From Laccaria trichodermophora (Eukaryota > Basidiomycota > Agaricomycetes > Agaricales > Hydnangiaceae), in the NCBI GenBank assembly GCA_018417955.1, contig JACTVC010000010.1, positions 1,438,763 through 1,502,762 of the forward strand: DNA of 64,000 bases, read 5' to 3'. The notes under the pieces are model-generated. The model did not search any database. It was not told where the DNA came from and was given only the letters and a program-made list of their open reading frames with translations. Below are positions 1-11,369 of the stretch, piece after piece (position 1 is the stretch's first letter; each line of letters starts with the position of its first letter). The translations under genes were made by a program, and so were the position numbers.

Positions 1-212
1 AGAGGTACGCATAAACAAAACAAAAAATGAGATGTGTGGGGGAAAGCTAATGTCCGTCCGACACTGCTACTAAGGGAAGTCCCCTGTAGCGGGACTACCA
101 ACTCCGTGTCGTTTTGAAGGGATGAGCACGACACTGAGATGTACAACCAGGCTGTAACTCAAGCTCCCGATTGCTGAAGAAAGGAGGGTATAGGTATTAC
201 TGGTTTGTGTCA

Positions 213-1748
213 TTACGGCCTGGTTGCGGTCCTCTTTTGTAGCTTCAATGACACAGGCTTCATGGCCTCCTTCAGCACCCCTTCAAGAGCAACTTGCGGC
301 AAAAGGATGCTTTCCTCTTCATCTGTTTGGCCCTTTCTTGTCCGCAATCCCAGTCCCGTTGTCCCCACAACCTTCTCTGGTGCTGATGCGATTTTCAATC
401 TGCTAGGCGACGAGGACTTCCCGGGGCCCCCAAAGCCATCATCCATGTGCTCGGCATCAAAGATCTGGCCAGCGTCAATGGTGGTCACCTCCATGTCTAG
501 GGATGTGACGTCTTCTCCAACGGCTTTCCTCAGACCTTGCACAGCTTTGGAGAGAGGCAACAGTATCCTTTCAAGGTGTTCTTGGTCTGCATCTCGGATT
601 GACCACCCAGCGACGTCGAGGATCCCCTTTATTGCGTTCACGAAGTTCTGCAATCCGTTCACATCGTTGGGTGAAGACCGGCGCAACTGTGCTCGAGTGA
701 TTGAACGCCAACGCCCAGAGACGGCCTGGTCCTCTGAAACAAGGCGAATTAGACTATAACCCGTTTGAACCGTTTTAGACAATCACTCACCAAATTCTCG
801 AATCCCGGAATACATAGACGAGATTGAGTCTGCTAATTGGCGATCATCGGGCTCCCAGGAAGAAACCATGGAGCTGCACCACGTTGTGATAGCAATTTGC
901 AAGACGACTTGGATTAGTAGCGGATTGGGTTCTGTACGGCCGCTCGCCAGTGAGTGGTGATTGGACAATTCATGGAGGTCACTTGCTAATTTTTCTCCCA
1001 GCATCCTCTTCTCCATTGTTGTCGGTTGTCTCTGCTTGTTAGGGCTCTTGGTAAGGTCCAGCAGCTCTACGAAGCGGGATGCCGTCTGAGATATCTCAGT
1101 GTTCAAGGTAGTAACCTTCTGGACAACGTCTGTGGTGGAGATCATGTCGGCTTTGGTCAAGAAGACCTGTGCGCCCTTCAGCTCCTCCCCCCTGACCTGA
1201 GATAGGTTCTGTGCATCCACGAGTAGCGACCCAACAGCCTTGAGTTCGCGTTTCAGGCTGTCATTTTCACTGTTGAGATGGTCTATCTGACCTCGCAGTC
1301 GCTTGCGTTCATTAAGCCAGCTATTCTTCTCCTGCTGAAATTGCGACTCGACTTCAGAGAGTTTCTCGCGGAGCCATTTCTCATCCAATTCTCCCTTCTT
1401 CACCTTCCTGCTACTACGCCCGGCTCCCACATCATCGTTCTTTGTGGCACAGGGTGGTGGCGAAGAGTTGTCTGGTTGTTGTTGAGAGGCCTCTGTCCCC
1501 ATTGCGACCTCGTCTCTGATATGACCGTCAACTCCCCTGTTGGGTAAGGCATCTCCATGTCGCTGTTGTGGAGCTTTGCTGTTCTTTGAAAAAGCACCTG
1601 GCTGTATATTCGTCTCTGCCTCGTTCGGTGGTTGAGCTGCAGATGCCTGGCCGCCCCCTGGGCCATGGTGCGTCCCGAACCCACTACCCGGCGGCTTTGA
1701 TCCAAATATCGAAGCGATCTTCCTCCTGGGATCCTTAACTAGGTTCAT
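213..1748 (-). CDS. Hypothetical coiled-coil protein, two exons
   Basis: Two exons on the minus strand, 791..1748 and 213..733, are joined by a 57-nt GTGAGT...TTTCAG intron (734..790). The sum is 1479 nt, in frame, giving 492 residues. The N-terminal 110 residues are Gly/Pro/Gln-rich and disordered, beginning MNLVKDPRRKIASIFGSKPP. A charged coiled coil follows at about residues 115-180 (KLSEVESQFQQEKNSWL, LKRELKAVGSLLVDAQNL), then a helical region of mixed composition. The C-terminal exon is mostly polar. No catalytic motif, signal peptide or TM segment is visible. The ATG at 1746-1748 is the first in the frame. I do not recognise the family; a scaffold or structural role is possible but is only inference. 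Confidence 0.6.
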
Positions 1749-1959
1749 AATGACTAGCGATTAGGCCGTGTTCGGGAGATATCTGCTCGTCGTCGTGAGA
1801 AGGGAAGAATCCTGGAGACTTGCGGTGTAAGCTATACTTGGTACAAGCTGTGTCGGCAGGCACGCACATCATGATCATGATGACCTTACTGCAGTAAGTT
1901 CTTCTAGGTTCTTCTGATTCCACGGAGTTACGTTACTTATAAGCCACTAATAAATATAG

Positions 1960-4705
1960 ATGAGAACGAGATCGGAGAAGGTACCTTTCCCGTCAAACCG
2001 CCACAAGACTATGCCCCGCCCACCTTACCGCGAGACTCGCCGCAAGCTTGTCATCGCCTTCGATGTCGGTACCACCTTTAGTGGTGTTTCATATAGGTAC
2101 AGTGAATGGCATGTCATTCAGTTCAGAATTCGCATCACCTCGTTCTGGTGTTTAGTATCTTAGATCCTGGACAAGTACCCGAGATCAAGGGTGTAACAAG
2201 GTAGGCAGTCCGATATTTTGGTTTGACCTTTTGGATTCGTTTATTCTGTTATCCTCCAGATTTCCCGCTCAAAAACATGTGAGCGGGTCATCAAAAATTC
2301 CAACGATCATCTATTACGACAAACAAGGTGCTTCCCGCGCAATCGGAGCTGAAGCAGCAAAGGATGGGATTTTTGAAACGGCAGCAGATGAGGGGTGGAC
2401 TAAAGTTGAATGGTGCGTACACTTTTTTCAGTCGCAACTCTTTTGTTAAGAACCGAAATGATGTCGGTTCGACCCGCACAGGTTTAAGCTCCATCTTCGA
2501 CCCAAGTCTCTATCTACAGATCGTATTATGGCCAATATACCGCCGCTTCCGTACGGGAAAACTGTTACCCAAATCTTCGCAGATTATCTTCGCTATCTTT
2601 TTGAATGCACATGCACGTACATCAAAGACACTCATAGCAATGGAGCCACTCTGTTGGCCACTCTCGGACAACGCATTGATTACGTTCTTTCCCATCCAAA
2701 CGGATGGGAAGGTCCACAGCAACAGCAGATGTGGGAGGCTGCAGTGCTCGCGGGGCTCATTTCAGGCACGCCAGAAAGTCATTCTCGGATCTCTTTCGTC
2801 ACCGAGGGAGAAGCAAGCTTGCACTTCGCAATAAACAACGGCTTTGCGTCAACCAATATGAACGTATGTATTTATTACAATCGCTTTACGTCCGGTCCCA
2901 TGACTCTTACAAGAACGGGGAAGGTGTGCTCATTGTCGATGCTGGTGGCGGCACGATTGATGTCAGCGCTTATGCACGGCAGTCTAACTCGTATGTTGAA
3001 ATTGCTGCACCCCAGTGTGAGTGCAACGTAAGGTTACTTGAACGACAATTGACATGCCTTAGGTTACCTCAGCGGCTCTGTATTTATCACTCTAGAAGCC
3101 AAGAAGTTTCTCTCCAGTAAGTCCTGAGATAATTTATATTGCTAGTACTATGATTGGCGATTTATTTCGTTTTACAGATTTTCTCTCGGGTTCGAAATTC
3201 ATAGATGACCTAGAACATATTTTGAGGTGTTTTGAAACAACTACCAAACACACCTTTGGAGGTACTGAGGAGGCGCAATTTATCAAGTTTGGGTCATTCC
3301 GAGATAACGAGGAAGAATTCAATATTCGTTATGGCCAGCTGAGGTTGACGGGGTAAGAGAACAACATGCATGTACGCCGCTACCAAATGTTGACTTTCTG
3401 CCATTGACAATATAGGCAGCAGGTCGCTTCTTTCTTTGAGCCTTCCATCACATGCATCGTCGATTCAGTAAAAGAACAGAACACTTCCGCCCGTCAAAAG
3501 ATTTCTGTCAGTCTTCGTCAAAATTTATTTCAGTTGCTGCTTACTACCATGTCGCGTTCCAGCACGTTTTATTAGTCGGGGGTTTCGCATCGAGCGATTA
3601 TCTCTATAACCGACTGCAGGCATTACTCGAGCCTTCTGGGTTCCGCATTGTTCGGCCTGAAAATCATGTGTAGGCATTAAATGGCATGGACCAACCAGTC
3701 TTCTGACAGTGTATAATTTTAAAGGAGCAAGGCCGTCGCTGACGGAGCAATATCCTTTTACCTCGACCAATTTGTGCAATCCCGCATAGCGAAAGTGGCC
3801 TATGGGGCATTTGGTAGTATTCTGTATAACCCCAACAATCCAGAACACCTGGAGCGGCGAGATGCTACCTATATGGCACTTTGTGGCGAAAGACGTATCA
3901 ATGACACGTTCCATGTCGTATTACCCCGGGTAACCCGTCTTTCAATTTACATTCCGCCCTACTGAATCTATCGTCTTCAAAATTCAAAATTCAGGGTGCA
4001 CAAGTTTCACAAACGCAAGAATTCCGAAGGCCCATGGTTCAAGAGTTCAAATCCAAGTCCGACTTCGCACGCGTGATTTCGACTTTGTGGTGCTATAGAG
4101 GGTGTATTTCCACACCCAAATGGCGAGACGTCGACACCGGTACGTCGATTTTTTTATTACCACGGACATATCGATTGATTATAAGGCGTCAGAAATGTAT
4201 TCGCTGGTATGCACCATTGAGGTGGACCTGTCCCATCTCACACGAAACACAAAAGATATCAAGAAACGAGGGCCTAAAGGGAAATTCTACCGATTGGATT
4301 ACGAAGTGGCCTTGCTCTTTGGATTAACCGAGTTGAAGGCCCAGTTGATATGGAAGGAGAAGGTACCTTTTTTCCTATCCCATGCCATCTGCTGTATAGT
4401 AATCTTCATTACTCAGGGAGTTGAAAAACGGTGCCAAATGGAGTCCTTACTTTTGTTCAAAAAAGTAACTGACAGGCATGTTCAACTTTAGGAGTAATGC
4501 GAAAATTGTGTATGATGTGGAGCCAGCGCGGGAGCCTGAGGACCAAATTAACGGAGCTGATCGTGGAGGATCAGTTGTTCAAACTGTGGAAGAGGTATTG
4601 TATTTCGTTAGCTCATGTTGCACAGGTCCTTTAATCTACAAATTTTGCAGGGAATTGAGAATTGGCACGGACCACTGGGATTGCTCTAGATGTGGCGTAA
4701 GTTAA
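1960..4705 (+). CDS. Hsp70-like (HSPA12-type) ATPase, about 14 exons
   Basis: A spliced actin-fold ATPase of the divergent Hsp70-like group expanded in Agaricomycetes. My exons are 1960..2096, 2156..2200, 2260..2412, 2482..2863, 2914..3016, 3063..3116, 3178..3352, 3416..3506, 3563..3669, 3725..3929, 3995..4139, 4193..4362, 4417..4430 and 4492..4705. They total 1995 nt, about 664 residues. Visible motifs are phosphate-1 (IAFDVGTTFSGVSY), phosphate-2 (VDAGGGTIDVSAY) and the adenosine motif (VLLVGGFASSDYL). The C-terminal half ends with the segment around VALLFGLTELKAQ. A canonical Hsp70 peptide-binding domain and EEVD tail are not evident, as in HSPA12-like proteins. An in-frame ATG at 2011 is an alternative start. 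The last exon may contain one more intron, giving a stop near 4689. Precise clients are unknown. Confidence 0.85.
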
Positions 4706-4850
4706 GGATGCTCTTAGCCGTTGTTTGGAAATTAGACCATGTAAATTACAACTGAGAGATCAAACGTCAATGTTTGAATTCTTTTTTTCCATTCCAACAC
4801 ACATAATATTCGTATAATATAAAGGAGTGTAACCAACCCAATGCGCTTAC

Positions 4851-6244
4851 CTAGACGAACACGAAACTCGTTCGGTTCTGAACATCTGTATTCCTCACCA
4901 GCTCCGTCAAGTTCCTCCCCCCATTCGTCCTCTTGTACATGACAACACCACCATCCACATTCGCGCCTGCGATCAAGAATTCCTCCGCATCCGCAATCGA
5001 CACGGGTCCAATGGCCATGCTCCTGATCTGCTTTAAGCCCGTGAAAACCTGGTTTACGAGGGTCAGGTTTCCAGACACAGTGCCTTGGGTTTGTCTGGCC
5101 TGATGCGTCGCGTGGACCTTAACCATCCGCTTGTGCTTGGAACATGTGCCGGACGACGTCGTCACTGGGGTCGTGGGGGAGGTAGAGGAACCGTTATTGA
5201 ACTGGAAGATGGCGATAGAGTCGCCGCGCGGGTCGAACTCGGGCCCAAGGTTTCGGTTGCTCACGTAGATGAGGGAGTCAGGGAATTGCTCCGTGGGTTC
5301 GGAGATGATGAGTTCGGCGGCGGCGAAGCCGTCATTGGGGTTGATGTCGGTGGGGATGATGGAGACGTTTGCGATGAGAGGCAAGGTGGTTCCGTTAGGT
5401 GCCTGTGGGATTTGTTGGGCCGTTAAGGTGGAGGTCTTTTCGTTGATGATGAAGAGGATGTTATCTAAAGATATGCTTAGTTTGTAGCATTGAGAAAGAT
5501 AATTTTACGAACCTCGAATGGCCATGTGTCTTGGTCCATTACCAGGAGTAACATCAATTTGTCCTTGAACCTTGAAATTGCCTGGTGCGCCGTCCTTGAC
5601 GAGTCGCCAGACTTTGTCCGCTCCCTATGAAGTCGGTGAGTACAAAGACTGAGCTCAGAGGAGCAAAGTTGTTCACGAGATCAGAGACGAAGACCTCTCC
5701 GTTGAACTCAAGCGACATATGAGGATTAGACGGGCCACCGTTCACTGGGAACTGGACGACAGGCGAGTTTTTCGTGAAATGAAGCGGGTCTCCAGGGACG
5801 GTAGCGACCAGAGCGCAGTCTGGAGATCCAAACTTTTTGCCTTCTTTCAGTGCCACTCCAAGAAAGGTGTCGAAAAGAACTCACGTTCATGCCTGTCACT
5901 TCACCAGTACTCAGAGGATTCGTGAAAGTTGGTCCATTCCCTCCAGTCGAAACCGTGTCAACTAACGTCAGCCCTCCGCTTGAGCCAACAATGAACGATT
6001 GAAGGTTTCCAACAGGTTGGATTTCATTAACGGCGCTGTGCCAATCGTCAGCCAACGTTGTTAAAACGAGGTGCAATGCCGCTCACTAAAGAATGCTAGA
6101 GTTCTGAGGATGCGATACAATCCAGGATGGGTTGTTCCCTGTCGTCGTCTGCTTCGACAACGTCAAAGAGTTGGCGTCCGAGTCAAAAATGTAGGTGGCA
6201 ATGAACGTGGAGAAACCTCCTGCGAGAATGGTGAAATTGACCAT
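4851..6244 (-). CDS. YbhE / carboxymuconate cyclase-like beta-propeller (lactonase family)
   Basis: Five exons on the minus strand, complement(4851..5464, 5513..5624, 5677..5832, 5885..6035, 6087..6244), total 1191 nt in frame (396 residues). The start is MVNFTILAGGFSTFIATYIF. Blade-like repeats follow: a segment with SFIVGSSGG, GPRHMAIR (the propeller's repeated GPRH motif), NILFIINEKTSTL, and the C-terminal LIYVSNRNL strand. This matches the seven-bladed propeller lactonase/YbhE family (PF10282 type), whose members include 6-phosphogluconolactonase and fungal carboxy-cis,cis-muconate cyclase. The exact substrate cannot be told from sequence. There is no signal peptide, so it is probably cytosolic. 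Its 3' end faces the 3' end of the Hsp70-like gene (convergent, about 145 bp apart). Confidence 0.82.
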
Positions 6245-7569
6245 GATGACTGGCGTCGTGGACGAAGGAAAGTAAAAGGAGCTGGAAGAGGGGCACTAGG
6301 CCAAGAAGTCAAGTAGAAAAAAAGAAGGGAGCACGGCTCCACAAAATCGTAATGGGCTTCCTTGGTTGAATTCGAAAAAAAAACCGATTTCTGCTTATAA
6401 CTTATAAGCGGCCCTGAATCTTGACAGAACAATGGCCTACAATGGCTTGTCCGATCATAAAACAAATCAATTGTCTTCGTGGAGGTCGCATTTTCGAGGA
6501 GAACAAGGAGGCAGCAAAGGCAGACGTATCAACAACGACCATCGCGGTTTTCATGACTTTCAAACCATCAAATTTCAAATTTCGAGCAATGGTCTTGGCA
6601 CCCGGGTCCAAATTGGCGCCCTCAAAAACTTCACTGCGCATGCTCAACTTGCGCACTACTTATAAGTAAGTCGTCATTTAAATCTACTAATATGACAATG
6701 GCAACTTGGCTCGCAGAATCAAGTATTTTTAGAACGTGCTGTGCATTGGGGAGATACATGCACAAGATCCCCTACTACTAATGACTCATGAGATTCGACA
6801 CAGGTAGGATATAAGGATGGGAGAGATTGATGAGAGACGGCGGATGCATACTACCACGTGCAATCGGAACTAAGAAAAGAAAGGCTTGAAGGCAATGCAT
6901 GGAAGAGCTACGAAGCGCAGAAAAAACACGGGTATACATTTATCACATACCTTGTATTCTTTCACGAAGATCGCAGCTTCGTCGCAGCAAGAGAAGACGA
7001 CTTAGATGAGCGATCAAGAGATATCCGTAGGCGTACACGACTCGTGGACCGGGACCGGGACGGTGACTATGTGCTGCATTGGGAATTCCATGTCAGTCAA
7101 CTGTCAACCATAAGTTTTCATTTCGTGAGTTTTTTCCCGCAGACTCCGTTACATCTTTTTGAATTCTTGTTTCCAAAGTACTCTGAAACCTATTTTAAAT
7201 GACGAAGCTGCGGTGACCTTGTGAAGAAGAACATTGTCAGCCTAGTTCCGTGGACCAATGCATCTGCCAACAAGCCCCCTGTACCTCAAGCATGGTGGAA
7301 AACTTATACTGCGCTGTGAGGCGAATCCGCTGCTCCTGAGCCTAAATAAATAATGGGCGTCCGCTGCTAGGTTGTTGGAGTTTTCCGAAATTATTGCCAG
7401 GCAGTCTTCCGATCCAAGATTGGGCAAGACTCCCGATCATCAGTGGGCGCAGCGCTTATCTTCGTTCTTCCGCCTCGAGGCATTTCGTTGCTTATAAGAG
7501 GGCGGTACAAGAATGACTCCTCTTTCCCACCCCATCCTCTCCGTTTACTGCCCACGACGTGGTGGCGGG
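6245..7569. other. Intergenic region without a convincing gene
   Basis: Short ORFs occur on both strands (for example 6421..6669 +, 6402..6656 -, 6858..7202 +), but none shows a recognisable motif or supported splice model. A 17-bp palindrome, cttataa-type arms around one base, lies at about 6393-6409, and related CTTATAAG words recur near 6659 and 7491. The last of these is in the right place to be a TATA element for the downstream helicase gene. Confidence 0.5.
7490..7500 (+). promoter_or_regulatory. Possible TATA element of the SF1 helicase gene
   Basis: A GCTTATAAGAG word lies about 80 bp upstream of the preferred ATG at 7570. The other in-frame ATG (7513) would then fall within or before the expected transcription start, which favours 7570. 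This is inferred from spacing only. Confidence 0.3.
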
Positions 7570-10500
7570 ATGAACTTCATTCAGCAAAACCTGTTACCCG
7601 GTCATCCGACCAAGCAAATCCAGATACGCGAATTTTCCCGACGTCACGCTGGAGAGGCCGTTCGCCTTTTGCTCCGACTTACTGCTCATCCTGATCGGCA
7701 TTATCTCCCCATTGGCATAGCGATCCAACAGTCTTCGACGGGGTCTGTGGAGGCCGTCGTTCTTGCGACGACTCTGACCGCTTGTGTAATATCTTTTGAT
7801 GAGCGCGGCGACTTCCCGATGGACAAACCTTTTGAAGACTTATTTAGAAATTCATGCCAGGATTTCGACCTTCATCTCGTTGGCTTTGGAATGGCGCACA
7901 TGGCCGTCCACGTTCACATGGCAACAAGTTTCTACGTCCAAGGCGTCGACCTGTCAACTCTCTTTTCTCCAGATGCTAGGCAATCGTGGAATCCAGCAAA
8001 AGTTGTCGCTTACAGAAGCTCACTAAAAGTAGAACCAGGAAAGATACATGGACTGTGGAATGGGCAGGACGGGATGGAGCAGGTCTGTTTGAGGGCCTGG
8101 CTATCAGCTTGGTGCGTAGTTTTTTCTTCTAACAGTTCACATGTGAAGATAAAAACGTAGCGTTGGCGCTTGGTCCCATTCTGAAGTGACAAACAGCCTG
8201 AAGATCAAAACCGGTCATCTAAACAAAGATGTGGAACCGATTCCTATGTTTTTTAACAAGGCTGCTGACTCGAACCGACTTTAGGAACTTTCCTGTCTTT
8301 CAGAATTGATCATTCAATCAGAAATCCTGGAGAACGCAAAACCACGCGAGACAATGACCGACTTCGACAGCGCGAAAACGAGACGAGATGGTGGGGTGGA
8401 TCTCGTGAACTCAAGGTTCAGGAGCAGAGTGAGGCGCAGCTATGGACAGGTCGGTATCGTCCTCATCCATTGGCAACTACTTATGGGTGTCATTCAATGT
8501 AGACCATCATCATGACGTACTCTAATGGCCGGGAGTATGTTGGGAGCGCAAAGGGAGTGAAAGGCAGGACGACAAACATCCAGTGCAAAGAGGGCAAAAT
8601 GACCGGAAGTCTGCAGAGTGTAAAGGTCATTGGACGACAAGAACTGACAAACTCAGAGAAAGCGCGAGACGAACTTATCCTTCTCTTGCTCCAAGGTCAA
8701 AAGACTTTGCGCAATTCTCCATTCATTCGCTCCATATGGTTTCCTCGTTGGAAACAACTCAAAAATAGGGATGGATCTGCCGACGTTTCTCAAGCAGAAG
8801 CTCGGGCGCTGACGCAACAGATGGGTTTGAATCCATCTCAACAAGAAGTCGGACTTGCGATGGTTTCTGGGCCTCCCATCGTCATCGCCCACGGTGAATA
8901 TATCAAGCTCTTTGGACCTCCCTTCGTTAACTTTACGTGCACAGGCCCTCCAGGCACAGGTAAAACTACGACCATAGCTGCGGCCACTAGGATATGGGAT
9001 ATGCATGACTGCCCCGTGTGGATCATTGCACACTCAAACGTTGCGGTCAAAAATATTGCCGAGACTCTGTTCAAACGCAATGTAGACTTCAAGATCTTGG
9101 TCTCGAAAGAGTTCTATGTCGAATGGTGCCACCTTACTTCACTTCACTGACATGGATCTGACTGAGACTGCGTCATCTACAAGGCATGAACACCTCTATG
9201 TGCAAATTCAAGAAAAGCTCATGCGTTCCGATGAGCTGCCCGATAACGTAGTGGGAATGGGAAGAGCCCTTGGGGATTCCTGTATCGTCCTGTCGACTTT
9301 GAGTATGCTCTCCAATCCGGCTCTGGAAGCAAACGGAACTTTTGATCTGGTGCCGGTCGAGCGTCTGGTGATTGATGAGGCCTCTCAAATCAAGATCTTC
9401 GAGTTTATGGTGAGCCAAGCCCAATAACCTGTTGCCCGTCAAACTAATCTGATACCTTACACTAGAGCGTCTTCGAAAAATTTCAAGACTTGGAGAAGGT
9501 TTGTTTCTTTGGCGATCCAAAACAACGTACGTCAAACTTTCAACCTGCATCGTATCATTCCTAGAAGCAAGATCAACAGTGCCCCCTTTTGGTCAAGATA
9601 GGGTCCCTTCTTTGAAAACTATTTTTGATCTTCCCCAATTGGAGCGGAAGGAAACCACATTCTTTCTTGATACCCAATGTACGTCGTCATTCTTGGCTGC
9701 GGCCTCTACTCTCTTATCCGATATATGATAGACCGAATGCCGCAACCCATCGGCAAATTCATCTCGGACAAAGTTTACCGCTCCCGTTTATCCTCATCTC
9801 ACAAAATGACCGACCCGTCATGTGTTGCCTTCGTTGACGTGTGCCCTCCTCACGGAGAAGAAACTAAATCTGGGTTCAGTTGGAAGGTAGATATTAGACA
9901 GGTTGTCCAGGCGCCACAGAGCTACCTGTTGACTTAATTGTGTCATGCGTTTTGGTAGAGACGCTGACTCTACTCAAGCTCGGAGCACATGGTGACACAA
10001 AAGCCATCGGTGTCGCTCTATGGCCCTGCGCAACCTGTCTAATTTCCTGAAATTTTCGGCACATTAAACTGACAATTGTGCAACTAGAATATGGGCGAAA
10101 TCAGGACGATTACGCATTTGGTCAAGAACTACTACCGTCACAAAAACTTTTGCATTATAACCCCCTATGATGCGCAACGGGCAGCAATAGAGAAAAATTT
10201 AAAAGACGAGAATCTTCCCTGGGATCGCGTATTTAACGTTGATAGTTTCCAAGGTTTGTTAACTTCATTGATGCATTGACTAGATTGGACTCACCCGCTG
10301 TTCGATAGGAAATGAGGCGGACTACGTTCTCGTTTCCGTGGTCAGGTCTGACAAACCAGGATTTCTATCCTCCATAAATCGGATGAACGTTTTGCTCACC
10401 CGCTGCCGCGCTGGACTCGTGGTCGTGACCAGTAAGGTGTTTATCAAATCTAGAGGCGGAGTGCACACACTGCTCGGAGACCTCGCTCGACACTGGCAGC

Positions 10501-11369
10501 AACATCACGAAGCTCGGACTGATGTCTGGGTAGACTGGAAGTTGGTCGCGGACGGCACGGCAAATTTACCAGGCTCCCCAGGACCTAAACCACGTGGACA
10601 CCAATATGCGCCTCCACCGGTGAATGGGTACAGTAATCCGCCTTCAAGGGTTCATGTTCCGCATTCATACAAAGGATCTACCGGTGGCTTCGATGTCAGC
10701 TCACTATTTCGGCGGTGTCCTCCTCCCTCCAATAGTCGTTCTGTCCCTTTTGAGACGCCTATCAAATCAACGTGCGCTGCAGTCGCTGAGGTTTCGAAAA
10801 CAGACTGGAGCCGTCTTACCTTACGGAGCGCAGCTCCAAGTTGGTCGTCCGTTTCACAAAAACGGCCGCAATATTATCCAGAGGCCCAACCAACTCCTGA
10901 TCCATTCGCTGGGGCCTTGCAAGCAGGCTGGAACCACCTCTCCTCATGGAGCGCAGCTCCAAGTTTCTCATCCGTGTCTCAAAAACGGCCACAGTATCCA
11001 GAGGTCAAACCAACGCCTGATCCATTTAGCGCCAGCAATTTCCCGCCACTGATTGTTCCTAATTATAAGCAAGGAGCACCAAGATCTTGGGGAAAAAACC
11101 AAAACATGTTCTTGCCTTTGAAAGCAACCGCTCCTCCGCTGAAGACGAAATCAAAACCATTATCTGCAACCCAACCAACCCGATCCTTCCACAATGCCCA
11201 GGCCAGGTCTGAGGATTTCATCCCACGCCCCGACTTCCAACCAAACCCAGCCGCCCCTCAAGCGGATGTCTTGGAAGGTGGTTGGACTCGAGTAGACAGG
11301 CGGAAGGGCTTTGGAAGACGGCCGGTCACGTACGCCGAGGCGGCTCAATCTTTCTACAGATCATACTAG
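7570..11369 (+). CDS. UPF1-like SF1 RNA/DNA helicase with N-terminal nuclease-like domain
   Basis: Eleven exons: 7570..8111, 8161..8213, 8304..8449, 8503..8893, 8945..9125, 9184..9409, 9466..9526, 9580..9678, 9732..9886, 10088..10253 and 10309..11369. They total 3081 nt in frame, 1026 residues. The helicase core has Walker A (GPPGTGKTT), motif II (VIDEASQI), motif III (GDPKQLPPF), motif IV (DTQYRMPQPI), and motifs V/VI (VDSFQGNEADYVLVSVVRS, NVLLTRCRAGLVVVTSK), the AAA_11/AAA_12 arrangement of UPF1/SMUBP2/NFX1-type helicases. Residues about 30-180 (VLATTLTACVISFDE, LVGFGMAHMAVH, VQGVDLSTL) resemble an RNase H-fold 3'-5' exonuclease-like domain; this is my inference. The Pro/Ser-rich tail has a tandem duplication and ends with a basic motif (WTRVDRRKGFGRRPVTYAEA). 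The intron at 9887..10087 is unusually long (201 nt). Probable role is RNA metabolism or silencing, not established here. Confidence 0.85.
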
